Shown here: piece by piece, positions 54,623-63,114 of the stretch
How the letters are laid out: every line of letters begins with the position of its first letter
Position numbering within the stretch: position 1 is the stretch's first letter
Assembly (NCBI RefSeq): GCF_900996245.1
Contig: NZ_CAAJGK010000041.1
Span: 310,001 to 374,000 of the forward strand
Direction: 5' to 3'
DNA: 64,000 nucleotides
DNA from: Paraburkholderia sp. BCC1886
Lineage (GTDB): Bacteria > Pseudomonadota > Gammaproteobacteria > Burkholderiales > Burkholderiaceae
Program-made: the position numbers and the translations under genes
Notes under the pieces: generated by a model
Database searches by the model: none
What the model saw: only the letters and a program-made list of their open reading frames with translations
What the model was told of the DNA's origin: nothing

Positions 54623-55681
54623 TCAGGCAGCGAGCGGATGCGCGTCCTGCTCGTTCCACCAGACCACGACGCGCGCATCGGGTCCGAGCTTCGCCGGGTC
54701 GTAGTCGCCGTCGCCCACCAGCGACACCAGTTCGGGCGACCCGTCCAGCGGGTCCAGCGTCATGCGCAAATGCGTGCCCTGATACTCCGCTTCGCGCACC
54801 TTGCAAGGCACGCCGCCAATGCGCGTGAGACCGCTCTCGCTGCCCGCCGCCTGCACCGGCGTGACGCCATGCGGCACGACCCGCAGATGGTCCGCACGCA
54901 CCGTGAACATCCGGCCGTTGCTGTTGAAAACGTTATGTCCGCCGAGAAAGCGCGCAACGAACTCGGTGCGCGGCCGGTTGAAGACTTCGTGCGGCGTGCC
55001 GCTCTGCTCGATGCGTCCGTGACTCATCACGACCACGAGGTCGGCCAGCGCCATCGCTTCTTCCTGCGAATGCGTGACATGCACGAAGGTGATGCCCAAC
55101 TCCTTCTGCCAGCGTTTGAGTTCGGCGCGCATCTGCACGCGCAGGAACGGATCGAGCGCGGAAAGCGGTTCGTCGAGCAGCAGGCAGCCGGGTTGATTCA
55201 GCAACGCACGCGCGAGCGCGACACGCTGCTGCTGGCCGCCGGAAAGCTGCGCGGGTTTGCGTTCGGCATAGGCGGACATCGCGACGAGTTCGAGCAGTTC
55301 GGCGGCGCGCTTGCGTCGTGCGTCCTTGGCTACGCCGCGCATCTTCAGGCTGAAGGCGACGTTGTCGAGCGCGCTCAGATGCGGGAACAGCGCGTAGTTC
55401 TGGAACACCATCGCCGTGCCGCGCGCAGCGGGTTCGGCGCGCGTGACGTTGCGTCCGGCGATCAGAATGTCGCCATCGGTAACCGACTCGTGTCCGGCGA
55501 TCATGCGCAGCGTCGAGGTCTTACCGCAACCGGACGGTCCGAGCAGACAGCAGTACTGGCCGCCGTCGATGCGCAGATCGATCGAGTCCACGGCGAGCGA
55601 GTCGCCGTATTGCTTCGACACATGCACCAGCTCGATATCGGCGGCTTGCGTGTCGAGCACTGTAGAAGCAGGCTGAATCAT
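54623..55681 (-). CDS. ABC transporter ATP-binding protein, PotA-like
   Basis: A 352-residue ATPase with Walker A GPSGCGKTST, signature LSGGQQQRVALARALL, Walker B CLLLDEPLSALDPF, and a C-terminal TOBE domain (after about residue 270) as in PotA/FbpC. It would power the PotB/PotC permease pair. An AGGAGG lies 11 bases before ATG 55681; the frame remains open 38 codons further upstream. It is the first gene of a four-gene importer operon. Confidence 0.94.
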   Translation of the reverse strand: MIQPASTVLDTQAADIELVHVSKQYGDSLAVDSIDLRIDGGQYCCLLGPSGCGKTSTLRMIAGHESVTDGDILIAGRNVTRAEPAARGTAMVFQNYALFPHLSALDNVAFSLKMRGVAKDARRKRAAELLELVAMSAYAERKPAQLSGGQQQRVALARALLNQPGCLLLDEPLSALDPFLRVQMRAELKRWQKELGITFVHVTHSQEEAMALADLVVVMSHGRIEQSGTPHEVFNRPRTEFVARFLGGHNVFNSNGRMFTVRADHLRVVPHGVTPVQAAGSESGLTRIGGVPCKVREAEYQGTHLRMTLDPLDGSPELVSLVGDGDYDPAKLGPDARVVVWWNEQDAHPLAA

Positions 55682-55861
55682 GAAGAGCGTGTCCTCCTGA
55701 ACGACGATGAAGCGGCTGGGGACGAGGCACACGCCAGGCACGTGGCACCTCAGGCGAGGGGTACGCAAATGCAAGACATGTGCCATCGTTCGCACGATTC
55801 GATGCGACGATCGCCAACACGCCCGTGCGCTTAACGTCGACGACTTGGCTCACATATTGCA

Positions 55862-55884
55862 AACGATCCGATGCAGCGATCGTT
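55862..55884. promoter_or_regulatory. Candidate operator between the importer and deacetylase genes
   Basis: AACGATC (55862-55868) and GATCGTT (55878-55884) form a perfect inverted repeat with nine bases between. It lies in the 327-base gap between the divergent PotA-like and deacetylase genes; the gap holds nothing else I recognise. The GntR-type regulator at 56983 is a possible binder. Confidence 0.4.
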
Positions 55885-56008
55885 CGCGATCAGGACATAC
55901 CTTTTGCTCGAACGCGGTGCGTGCACGAACCGTCGCGGGGCATGAACCGGCCAATCCGGATCATCCGCGCGCCGACGTGACGCATGGCGTCACTCACGGC
56001 TCTCTTCA

Positions 56009-56986
56009 ATGAACGACACACGGAACATGCCCGTAGTGCAGAACAATCCACGAAGCCGGGCTCATCGGCCACTCGCGACGCACGGCCGCTTTGCGTATCG
56101 GCCCATCACCGACGGCGACGCTTATCGCTGGCCCGGCGGCAGCGGCCTTGCGGTTTATCTCGGCTTCAACATCGAACACTTTGCGTTCGGCGAGGGACTC
56201 GGCGCGGCGCTCGGACCGGTCTCGCCGCAACCGGATGTGCTGAACCACAGCTGGCGCGAATACGGCAACCGGGTCGGCGCGTGGCGTTGCATCGAACTGT
56301 TCGACCAACTCGATCTGCCGGCCGGCACGCTGATCAACACCGCGCTCTACGATCATTGCCCGGAGTTGATCGCGGCCTGCGTGGCGCGCGGCGACGAACT
56401 GATCGGCCACGGTCATTCGAACGCACACCGTCAGAGCGATCTCGACGAGACCGGCGAACGCGAACTGCTGCTGCATTGCCGTGAACGGATCGCCGACGAG
56501 TCCGGCGCGCCGCCGTTGGGCTGGCTCTCGCCATGGATTTCCGAGTCGCATCTGACGCCCGATCTGTTGGCCGAGACCGGTTATCGCTATACGCTCAACT
56601 GGTGCCACGACGACCGGCCGGTGCGCATGGCGACGCGCGGTGCGCCGCTGTGGTCGATTCCCTATCCACAGGAACTCAACGACCTGCCGATGATGGTGGC
56701 GCGTCACATGGACGGCCGCGCGTTCGCCGACATGATCGTCGACCAGTTCGACGAGATGCTCGAGCAGGCCAATCGCGGCGCCGCGCCGCAGTCGCTGGTG
56801 ATGGGTATCGCACTGCATCCTTATCTGGTCGGGCAGCCCTACCGGCTGCGTCATCTGCGGCGCGCGCTCGAACATATCGCCGCTGCGCGTGCCCGCGGCA
56901 ACGTCTGGATCACGACGCCCGGCGCGATTGCCGCGCAGATGGATCGACTGGAACGGGACGGTGCGTTGAGCCCGGCATGTGCATGA
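56009..56986 (+). CDS. Polysaccharide deacetylase-family protein (PuuE-like)
   Basis: A 325-residue NodB-fold hydrolase without a signal peptide, so cytoplasmic. It resembles the PuuE allantoinase/chitin-deacetylase-like branch: NHSWREYGNRVGAWRCIELF, then GHGHSNAHRQSDL carrying the metal-binding histidines, GWLSPWISESHLTPDLLAET and the C-terminal MGIALHPYLVGQPYRL. PuuE opens the allantoin ring, so C-N bond hydrolysis is plausible. It overlaps the GntR gene in an ATGA arrangement and is divergent from the polyamine-type importer. Substrate unknown. Confidence 0.88.
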   Translation: MNDTRNMPVVQNNPRSRAHRPLATHGRFAYRPITDGDAYRWPGGSGLAVYLGFNIEHFAFGEGLGAALGPVSPQPDVLNHSWREYGNRVGAWRCIELFDQLDLPAGTLINTALYDHCPELIAACVARGDELIGHGHSNAHRQSDLDETGERELLLHCRERIADESGAPPLGWLSPWISESHLTPDLLAETGYRYTLNWCHDDRPVRMATRGAPLWSIPYPQELNDLPMMVARHMDGRAFADMIVDQFDEMLEQANRGAAPQSLVMGIALHPYLVGQPYRLRHLRRALEHIAAARARGNVWITTPGAIAAQMDRLERDGALSPACA

Positions 56987-57696
56987 GCACCAGACAGAAA
57001 GACAAAGAGAAAGACCAGACCGATCTCGACGCGCGCCTTTATCAGTCGATTTTCGACGGCGTGCTGAATCATCGTCTGACGCCCGGGACCAAGTTGCCGG
57101 AGCCCGAGTTGTGTCAACTGTTCGGCGTGGGCCGTGCGGTCGTGCGGCGGGTGCTCGAAAAGCTCGCGTACGACGGCATCGTCGTGCTGCGCCCGAACAA
57201 GGGCGCGGTGATCGCGGAGCCGACGCCCGAAGAAACCCGGGAGATATTCGAAGCGCGCCGCTCGGTCGAACGCATGCTCGTGGAACTGGCGGTGCAGCGC
57301 GCGAGCGCCGACGATATCGCGTCGTTGCGTCAGCAACTGGCGAACGAACACGACGCGATGCACCGCTTCGACCAGCCATCGTGGGCGAGACTCGCGAGCG
57401 GCTTTCACATGCGCATCGCAGCGCTTGCGGGCAATTCGATCTTGCAGAACTACCTGAAGGAACTGGTGACGCGCTGCTCGCTGATCGTCGGTGTCTACGA
57501 ACCGCCGGGCTATGCCCCTTGCGAGCACGCGGAACATGCGACGATTGTCGACTGTCTCGAAGCACGCGACGCGGCCGGCGCGATCGCGCATATGGAAGCA
57601 CATTTGCGGCAACTGGAGGAACGGATCCAGATCTCGCGGATGCGCGGCGAGAAAAGCCTCGGCCAGTTGCTCGGCCTCACCGATAACGTCACCTGA
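56983..57696 (+). CDS. GntR-family transcriptional regulator (FadR/FCD subfamily)
   Basis: A 237-residue regulator with an N-terminal winged helix (LPEPELCQLFGVGRAVVRRV) and an all-helical FCD effector domain. The FCD metal-binding pattern is seen in LVELAVQRASADD... FHMRIAAL and HAEHATIVDCLEARD. Its ATG overlaps the deacetylase TGA (ATGA). In-frame ATG at 56977 is an alternative. It probably controls the local importer and hydrolase genes. Confidence 0.92.
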   Translation: MSTRQKDKEKDQTDLDARLYQSIFDGVLNHRLTPGTKLPEPELCQLFGVGRAVVRRVLEKLAYDGIVVLRPNKGAVIAEPTPEETREIFEARRSVERMLVELAVQRASADDIASLRQQLANEHDAMHRFDQPSWARLASGFHMRIAALAGNSILQNYLKELVTRCSLIVGVYEPPGYAPCEHAEHATIVDCLEARDAAGAIAHMEAHLRQLEERIQISRMRGEKSLGQLLGLTDNVT

Positions 57697-57710
57697 ACGC
57701 GGACCCCGAC

Positions 57711-58301
57711 ATGGAAATCGATTTCGATGCGATTACCGAGTACCAGCGCTACAAACTGATGGCGAGCCTGATCGTGCCGCGTCCCATCGCGCTCGTCACC
57801 ACGCTCGGCGCGGACGGCACGATCAACGCCGCGCCGTTCTCGATGTTCAATATGCTGGGCGAAGAACCGCCGATCGTGATGATCAGCATCAATCGGGTGA
57901 CCGACGGCACGCTCAAGGATACGGCGGTGAACATCGTGCGCAGCGGCGAATTCGTCGTGCATCTCGCGGACGAAGCGATTGCGGAGAAAATGCACCGCTG
58001 CGGCGAACGGTTGCCGCCGAACGTGAGCGAACTCGCGCAAGTGGGTCTCACGCCGGTGCCGAGCACGCACGTTGCGCCGCCGCGCATTGCCGAAGCGCCG
58101 GTCGCGTTCGAGTGCACGACGTGGGAAACGCTGGAGACGACCAGCCGGCAGATTTTTATCGGCCGCGTGCACCGGCTGCATGCCCGCGACGAACTGATCG
58201 ATCTGGACACCTGGCGGGTGCGTCTGCAGCACTATTTCCCGGTGGGCCGGTTCGGCGCGAGCGATTACGTCACCACGCGCGACCGGTTCACGTTGGGCTG
58301 A
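57711..58301 (+). CDS. Flavin reductase-family protein (FMN-binding split barrel)
   Basis: A 196-residue flavin reductase-like protein. Features: LIVPRPIALVTTLGADGTIN, APFSMFNMLGEEPPIVMISI, and a later segment GRVHRLHARDELID. Such enzymes supply reduced flavin to LLM monooxygenases or act as flavoproteins themselves. It follows the GntR gene by 14 bases on the same strand. The nearest LLM monooxygenase is at 49029, so pairing is a guess. Confidence 0.9.
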   Translation: MEIDFDAITEYQRYKLMASLIVPRPIALVTTLGADGTINAAPFSMFNMLGEEPPIVMISINRVTDGTLKDTAVNIVRSGEFVVHLADEAIAEKMHRCGERLPPNVSELAQVGLTPVPSTHVAPPRIAEAPVAFECTTWETLETTSRQIFIGRVHRLHARDELIDLDTWRVRLQHYFPVGRFGASDYVTTRDRFTLG

Positions 58302-58318
58302 TGAACGCTACGGTTTGA

Positions 58319-59905
58319 TCAGACCGCCAGCGCGCGGCCGTCGCTGCGCGGATCGTGCGCGCCGGTAGCCGAACCGTCCGCGTCGATGCGAATCACGCCG
58401 GGGTGACCCGCCAGCGGACTTTGCTCCGGTATCGCGCTGACTTCGTGCCCGCGTGCCGCGAGTTCGGCGAACACGTCCGCGCCCGCATCGCGTTCGAGTT
58501 TCAGCGCATCGCGTGTGTCGGAGAAAGTCTTGCCGAGCAGAAAACGCGGCCGGGTGAGGGCGGTGAGCGGGTCCATCCCATAGTCGATCAGCCGCGTGAG
58601 AATCGCGGCGAGCGTTTGCGGCTGACCGTCCGCGCCCTGCGTGCCGAACAGCAGATGCGGGCGGCTGTCCTTTACGTACATGCCCGGGTTGAGCGTATGG
58701 AAAGGCCGCTTGCCGGCTTGCAGCGCGTTGTGATGCGCGGGGTTCGTGCTGAACGACGCGCCGCGGTTGTGCCACAGAATGCCGGTGTCGCCGGCCACCA
58801 CGCCGCTGCCCCAGTCGAAGAAAACGGTCTGCAGCATGCTGACGCTGCGCCCCTCGCTATCCGTCACGCCGATGTACACCGTGTCGCCCGGCCGGAACAC
58901 ATGCGGCCACGCGCGCGCCGCGCCGAGGTCGATGGAGCGTGCATGCGCATCGAGCGTCGCCGGCGACAGCATCTCGCCAACCGGCACCGCGTTGAACTCC
59001 GGGTCCGACACGTAACGGTCGCGATCCACGAACGCGCACTTCACGGCCTCGACCAGCAGGTGATAGTAGTCGGCGCCGCCTTCTTCAATTGCGCTCAGGT
59101 CGAAGCGTTCGAGCGTACCCATGATCTGCAGGGTGGTCACGCCTTGTGTGGGCGGTTGCAGGCTCACCAGTTCGCCGCCGCGATAGGCGACCCGTAACGG
59201 CGCTTCGTCGCGCGCGCGAGTCCGGGCGAGGTCGCTCGATTGCAATGGCGAACCCGCCGCCTGCAAACCGCGTGCGATACGTCCGGCGAGATCGCCCTCG
59301 TAGAACTCGCGCGCCCCAAAACGCGCGATGCGTTCGAGACTGTTCGCGAGCGCCGGTTGCACGAAATGTGCGCCAATGGCGGGAATTTCGCCGTCGGGCG
59401 CGAAGGTCGCCGTGAAGCCGGGCAAGTCGCGCAGTTCGTTCTTGCGCAACGTCTGCCAGTAGTGCTGGGACGGCGTGACCGCGAAGCCCTCGGCGGCATG
59501 CGCGAGCGCGCCGTCGAAGAGCGACGCCCATGAGCGCGTGCCGCCCCATGACGTCTGGCTGATGCGGAACGCCTGATCCCAGGTATCGACGGTGGCGGCG
59601 GTGGTGAGCGCGGCGCGCGGACCCCGCAGCGGAATCGCGCCATCGAAGCGCGGCAGGTCGGCTGCGGCCTGGCCGATGCCCGACACGGTGCGCAACATGC
59701 CCTGGCGATCGCCGATCACCCAGAACGCGTCGCCGCCGAGTCCCGTGAAGTGCGGATACGTCACGCACAGCGCTGCGCCTATGGCGATGGCGGCTTCGAT
59801 TGCATTGCCGCCCGCGCGCAGCACATCGAGGCCCGCCGCGCTGGCGAGTGCATGAGGACTGGTGACCATGCCGCCGGTCGCGCCGGCGAGTTTCAGATTT
59901 GGCAT
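58319..59905 (-). CDS. Gamma-glutamyltransferase-family protein (Ntn hydrolase)
   Basis: A 528-residue protein of the gamma-glutamyltranspeptidase superfamily, made as a proenzyme cleaved at a threonine that becomes the nucleophile. The motif here is PGDTVYIGVTDSEG, with T342 as the likely nucleophile. The usual TTHYSVVD pattern appears as TVYIGVTD, as in YwrD-like members and acylases. Other segments: HALASAAGLDVLRAGGNAIE and VVAGDTGILWHNRGASFS. No signal peptide is evident, unusual for GGT. It starts 10 bases after the amidase stop in a hydrolase operon. Substrate may be gamma-glutamyl or other amide. Confidence 0.92.
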   Translation of the reverse strand: MPNLKLAGATGGMVTSPHALASAAGLDVLRAGGNAIEAAIAIGAALCVTYPHFTGLGGDAFWVIGDRQGMLRTVSGIGQAAADLPRFDGAIPLRGPRAALTTAATVDTWDQAFRISQTSWGGTRSWASLFDGALAHAAEGFAVTPSQHYWQTLRKNELRDLPGFTATFAPDGEIPAIGAHFVQPALANSLERIARFGAREFYEGDLAGRIARGLQAAGSPLQSSDLARTRARDEAPLRVAYRGGELVSLQPPTQGVTTLQIMGTLERFDLSAIEEGGADYYHLLVEAVKCAFVDRDRYVSDPEFNAVPVGEMLSPATLDAHARSIDLGAARAWPHVFRPGDTVYIGVTDSEGRSVSMLQTVFFDWGSGVVAGDTGILWHNRGASFSTNPAHHNALQAGKRPFHTLNPGMYVKDSRPHLLFGTQGADGQPQTLAAILTRLIDYGMDPLTALTRPRFLLGKTFSDTRDALKLERDAGADVFAELAARGHEVSAIPEQSPLAGHPGVIRIDADGSATGAHDPRSDGRALAV

Positions 59906-59915
59906 CGAGGGTCCA

Positions 59916-61130
59916 CTAGTGTGAGGTGGCCGAATAGTGGCGCGAGTATAGATGGCGCGCGAAGTCGAGCAGCGCGCGGTCGCTGCCGCGTGCGCCGATC
60001 AGCGACAGCGCGAGCGGACGATCGACGTCGTCCGAAAACGGCATGCTGATTTGCGGCAGACCGCCGAGCGTGGCGAGGGCGTTCAGCGTCAACGCGTCTT
60101 CGTAGAAACGGCCGAGAGCGGCGCCGTCGATGTCTTTCGGCAGCAGCGCGACGGGCGTGGTCGGCAGGATCAGCACGGTACCGTCGGCTAGCAGCGGGTC
60201 GAGCTTCACGCGTAGTTCGGCGAGCGTCGCGTACCAGGCCGCGCGAGTCTCGCGATCGAGCGAGACCTGGCGCGCGAAGCGTTCGGCGATCGACGGGCCG
60301 AAATGCGGCTGTGCGTCGCGCAGCCAGTCGCCGAGCGAGCGGTCGATCTCGAAGTCCTGCACGTACTGATAGCAGGCGAGCCAGCGCGCGGCCTCTCCGT
60401 GATTGGCGAACACGTTCACGGCGCTGCGCGCACCGAGCGACTCGGCTAGCGCGAGCAGACGAGTGGCGTCTTCTGGCTCATGACGCATGCGCGTGTCGAA
60501 TGCTTCGGTGTTCCGCACGAGTCTCGTGTTTTGAAAACCCGCATCGGCATCGGCGAGCGTCGACGCCGGTGGCAGCAACACATCGCCCACGGCCGCGAGC
60601 ACGTCGACGGAGCGCGCGAACCAGCCAACCGTGTCGAAGCACGGTGCGAACGGCACCACGCCCGCAAGCGCGATGGCGTCGTGCGTCGGCCGCATGCCCC
60701 ACACGCCGCAGAACGCAGCGGGCACGCGCACGGAGCCGCCCGTGTCGGTGCCTAACGCAAAGTCCACGTCGCCCGAGGCCACCGCCGAAGCGGAGCCGCT
60801 CGACGAACCGCCGGGCAGCGCATGCGGCCAGTGCGGATTGAGCGGCGTGCCGTAATGATGATTCGCGCCTTCGAGGCTGAACGCGAGTTCATCGGTGATC
60901 GTCTTGCCTTCCAGCGTCGCGCCGGCCGCCAGCAACGCAGCAACGCACGGCGAGTGACCCGCAGCCGGCGCATGACTCGCCAGCCAGTCCGGATTGCCCG
61001 CGCCGGTCGTGACGCCCGCCACGTCGATCAGATCCTTCACCGCGAAGCGCAGATGGTCCAGCGGCCCATGCGCGCTCGCCGGGACGCGCAAGCGCGAACC
61101 GGGGACGAACGCGCTCATGCCCGGGTTCAT
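59916..61130 (-). CDS. Amidase (amidase signature family)
   Basis: A 404-residue enzyme with the Ser-cisSer-Lys triad: lysine in RFAVKDLIDV, first serine in LPGGSSSGSASAVASG and nucleophile in GTDTGGSVRVPAAFCGVWG. It hydrolyses an amide to acid and ammonia. Its ATG overlaps the TGA of the cysteine hydrolase (ATGA), and the GGT-like gene follows by 10 bases. An extended open frame upstream belongs to the neighbour and is not used. Members of such operons degrade ureido or ring-opened heterocycles; the exact amide is unknown. Confidence 0.92.
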   Translation of the reverse strand: MNPGMSAFVPGSRLRVPASAHGPLDHLRFAVKDLIDVAGVTTGAGNPDWLASHAPAAGHSPCVAALLAAGATLEGKTITDELAFSLEGANHHYGTPLNPHWPHALPGGSSSGSASAVASGDVDFALGTDTGGSVRVPAAFCGVWGMRPTHDAIALAGVVPFAPCFDTVGWFARSVDVLAAVGDVLLPPASTLADADAGFQNTRLVRNTEAFDTRMRHEPEDATRLLALAESLGARSAVNVFANHGEAARWLACYQYVQDFEIDRSLGDWLRDAQPHFGPSIAERFARQVSLDRETRAAWYATLAELRVKLDPLLADGTVLILPTTPVALLPKDIDGAALGRFYEDALTLNALATLGGLPQISMPFSDDVDRPLALSLIGARGSDRALLDFARHLYSRHYSATSH

Positions 61131-61927
61131 GCCACGCCCGCGAGTGCATCGACGATTCGCGTCGAATCGGTGACGAAGCCGAAGCACTTCTTCACGTTCC
61201 ACACGGTGGCTTCGGTACAGAAGGCCGGCGACGACGTCGCGCAGCAGTCTTCCACCAGCACGCAGCCGTAGCCGAGGAAATTCGCGTCGGTCAGCGAATG
61301 CAGCACGCACTGGTCGGTATTCACGCCGGCGAACATCACGGTGCGAATGCCGAGATTGCGCAGGATGCTGTCGAGCGGTGTGTCCCAGAAGCCGCTGATG
61401 CGGTATTTGTCCACGCAGATGTCTTCGGGCAGCGGCGCCAGTTCGTCGACCACCGCAGCGGCCCACGAGTCTTTCTCGAGCACGTGCGAGCCATTGCTCG
61501 CGAGCGGCTCGCCGAGGCCGGTGCCGCTTCCGGTCGGCTTATATAGATGCAACTGGTTCGGCGGCATGTTGGCGAGGTCCGGGCGGTTGCCCCAGTTCAC
61601 CCAGATCACCGGCACGCCCTGTCGACGCAGCACCGGCAGCAGGCGCTGCAATGGTGCAATCGGACCACGGTCGACGCTGAAATCGCCCCCAATCTGGGCA
61701 ACCCATCCTCCGTTGGTGCAGAAGTCGTTCTGCATGTCGATCACGACGATGGCCGTGCTGCAGAGATCGACGCGCACGTTTTGCGGCTCGCAGGGCAGCG
61801 TCGCGACGCGCGGTTCGGGCGCGGGCAGCGACATGTCCACGAGCGATTCGCTGGCGCCCCAGTGGGGCCGGCCGTCGCGGCCCAGTTGACCGGAAACGCT
61901 TGTGCCGTAAGCGTTGTGCTGTTTCAT
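61127..61927 (-). CDS. Isochorismatase-family cysteine hydrolase (RutB-like)
   Basis: A 266-residue hydrolase. The triad is visible: D in VVIDMQNDFCTNGG, K in CVDKYRISGFWDT and C in FAGVNTDQCVLHSLTD. The family includes RutB (ureidoacrylate), biuret hydrolase and nicotinamidase, all cleaving a C-N bond. The N-terminal 45 residues before IVVIDMQNDF are longer than usual. GGAG precedes ATG 61927. It is the first gene of the hydrolase-amidase-GGT operon, and is divergent from the BMP importer. Confidence 0.92.
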   Translation of the reverse strand: MKQHNAYGTSVSGQLGRDGRPHWGASESLVDMSLPAPEPRVATLPCEPQNVRVDLCSTAIVVIDMQNDFCTNGGWVAQIGGDFSVDRGPIAPLQRLLPVLRRQGVPVIWVNWGNRPDLANMPPNQLHLYKPTGSGTGLGEPLASNGSHVLEKDSWAAAVVDELAPLPEDICVDKYRISGFWDTPLDSILRNLGIRTVMFAGVNTDQCVLHSLTDANFLGYGCVLVEDCCATSSPAFCTEATVWNVKKCFGFVTDSTRIVDALAGVA

Positions 61928-62135
61928 CGGAAGTTCTCCATCGTGTCTGAAGCGAGGTCGGTAAAGGCTTTTCGAAGGCCGGAATGCCGGCCGTACTACG
62001 ACGTCGAAAAGCGCTGCTTTGCAGGTTCGAACCGGCTCTTGCGCCATGGCCGGAATCGACATGGCATCGAAGTTGCATCTGGTTTCGTTCATGAATAACC
62101 TACTTACCCAAACCAAACGCAAGAGGAATGCCAGA

Positions 62136-63113
62136 ATGTCGATCGTCAAGTTCAAAACCGTCGCGACCTGCGTCGTCGCGCTCGCTGTGTCCACCGTCGC
62201 GCTGCAGGCGATTGCGGCCGATCCGTTGAAGGTCGGCGTGCTGATCCCCGGTTCGAAATCGGACAAGGGATGGATGGAATCCGGCTACGACGGTCTGGTC
62301 GCCGCACAGAAAGAACTCGGCCCGAAGCTGAAGACGCAGATGATCGAGAACATCAACTACGCCGACATGGAACAGGCGCTCACGAATCTCGCGTCGAAAA
62401 ATCAACTGGTGATCGGCGTGGGCGGTCAGACTCAGGCGTCGGTGCTGAAAATCGCGAAGCGTTTTCCGAACGTGAAGTTCGCGATCGTCGGCGGCAACAA
62501 GGGGCAGGACATGCCGCCGAACGTCGCCGGTTATGACGTGAAGCAGGCGGAAATCGCGTACGTGGCCGGCGCGGCCGCGGCCATGCTGTCGAAGAACGGC
62601 GCGGTGAGTTATGTCGGCGGGATGGAGATTCCGTCCATCGTGAACGCGGGCAAGGAGTTCGGCAACGGCGCGCGTTCCATCAATCCGAAGATCAAGTACT
62701 TCGAAAGCTACACGGGCGATTTCGACAATGTCTCGAAGGCGAAAGAGGCCACGCTCGCGGCCATTTCGCAAGGCGCGGACGTGCACTATCACATTCTGAA
62801 TCTCGGCCTGCGCGGCATGGAACAGGCCGCTACCGAGAAGCACACGCACATGATCGGCAGCTATACCGACCGCTGCGGCACGGACCCGTTGTACGTCGCG
62901 TATTCGATCACGGGTGTCGGCTATCAGGTGCAGTACGCCATCGATCAACTGGCGGCCGGCACGTGGCAGCCCGGCTATAAAGCGTTCGGTCTTGCCATGG
63001 GGCCGAAGGCGTCGGGTATGGTCATCTGCAAGCCGACGCCGGAAATGTCCACGAAGATCAAGCAGATCGAACAGGACATCGAAAGCGGCAAGATCAAGGT
63101 CTCCGAAGGCTGA
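62136..63113 (+). CDS. BMP-family ABC transporter substrate-binding protein
   Basis: A 325-residue periplasmic binding protein of the basic membrane protein/PnrA family, members of which bind nucleosides, purines or related heterocycles. Signal peptide ends near IAA-DPLKVGVLIPGS. Family signs: KGWMESGYDGL, VGGQTQASVLKIAKRFPNVK and GYDVKQAEIAYVAGAAAAML. AGAGGAA before ATG 62136 supports the start; the frame is open upstream. The ATPase gene follows after 1 base. The 208-base gap to the divergent hydrolase operon should hold both promoters. Confidence 0.93.
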   Translation: MSIVKFKTVATCVVALAVSTVALQAIAADPLKVGVLIPGSKSDKGWMESGYDGLVAAQKELGPKLKTQMIENINYADMEQALTNLASKNQLVIGVGGQTQASVLKIAKRFPNVKFAIVGGNKGQDMPPNVAGYDVKQAEIAYVAGAAAAMLSKNGAVSYVGGMEIPSIVNAGKEFGNGARSINPKIKYFESYTGDFDNVSKAKEATLAAISQGADVHYHILNLGLRGMEQAATEKHTHMIGSYTDRCGTDPLYVAYSITGVGYQVQYAIDQLAAGTWQPGYKAFGLAMGPKASGMVICKPTPEMSTKIKQIEQDIESGKIKVSEG

Positions 63114-63114
63114 C

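Noticed and set aside
53438..55834. 798-codon frame antisense to the PotD- and PotA-like genes
   Set aside because: It spans two genes with clear ABC motifs and the gap between them, and its sequence is a histidine/arginine-rich shadow.
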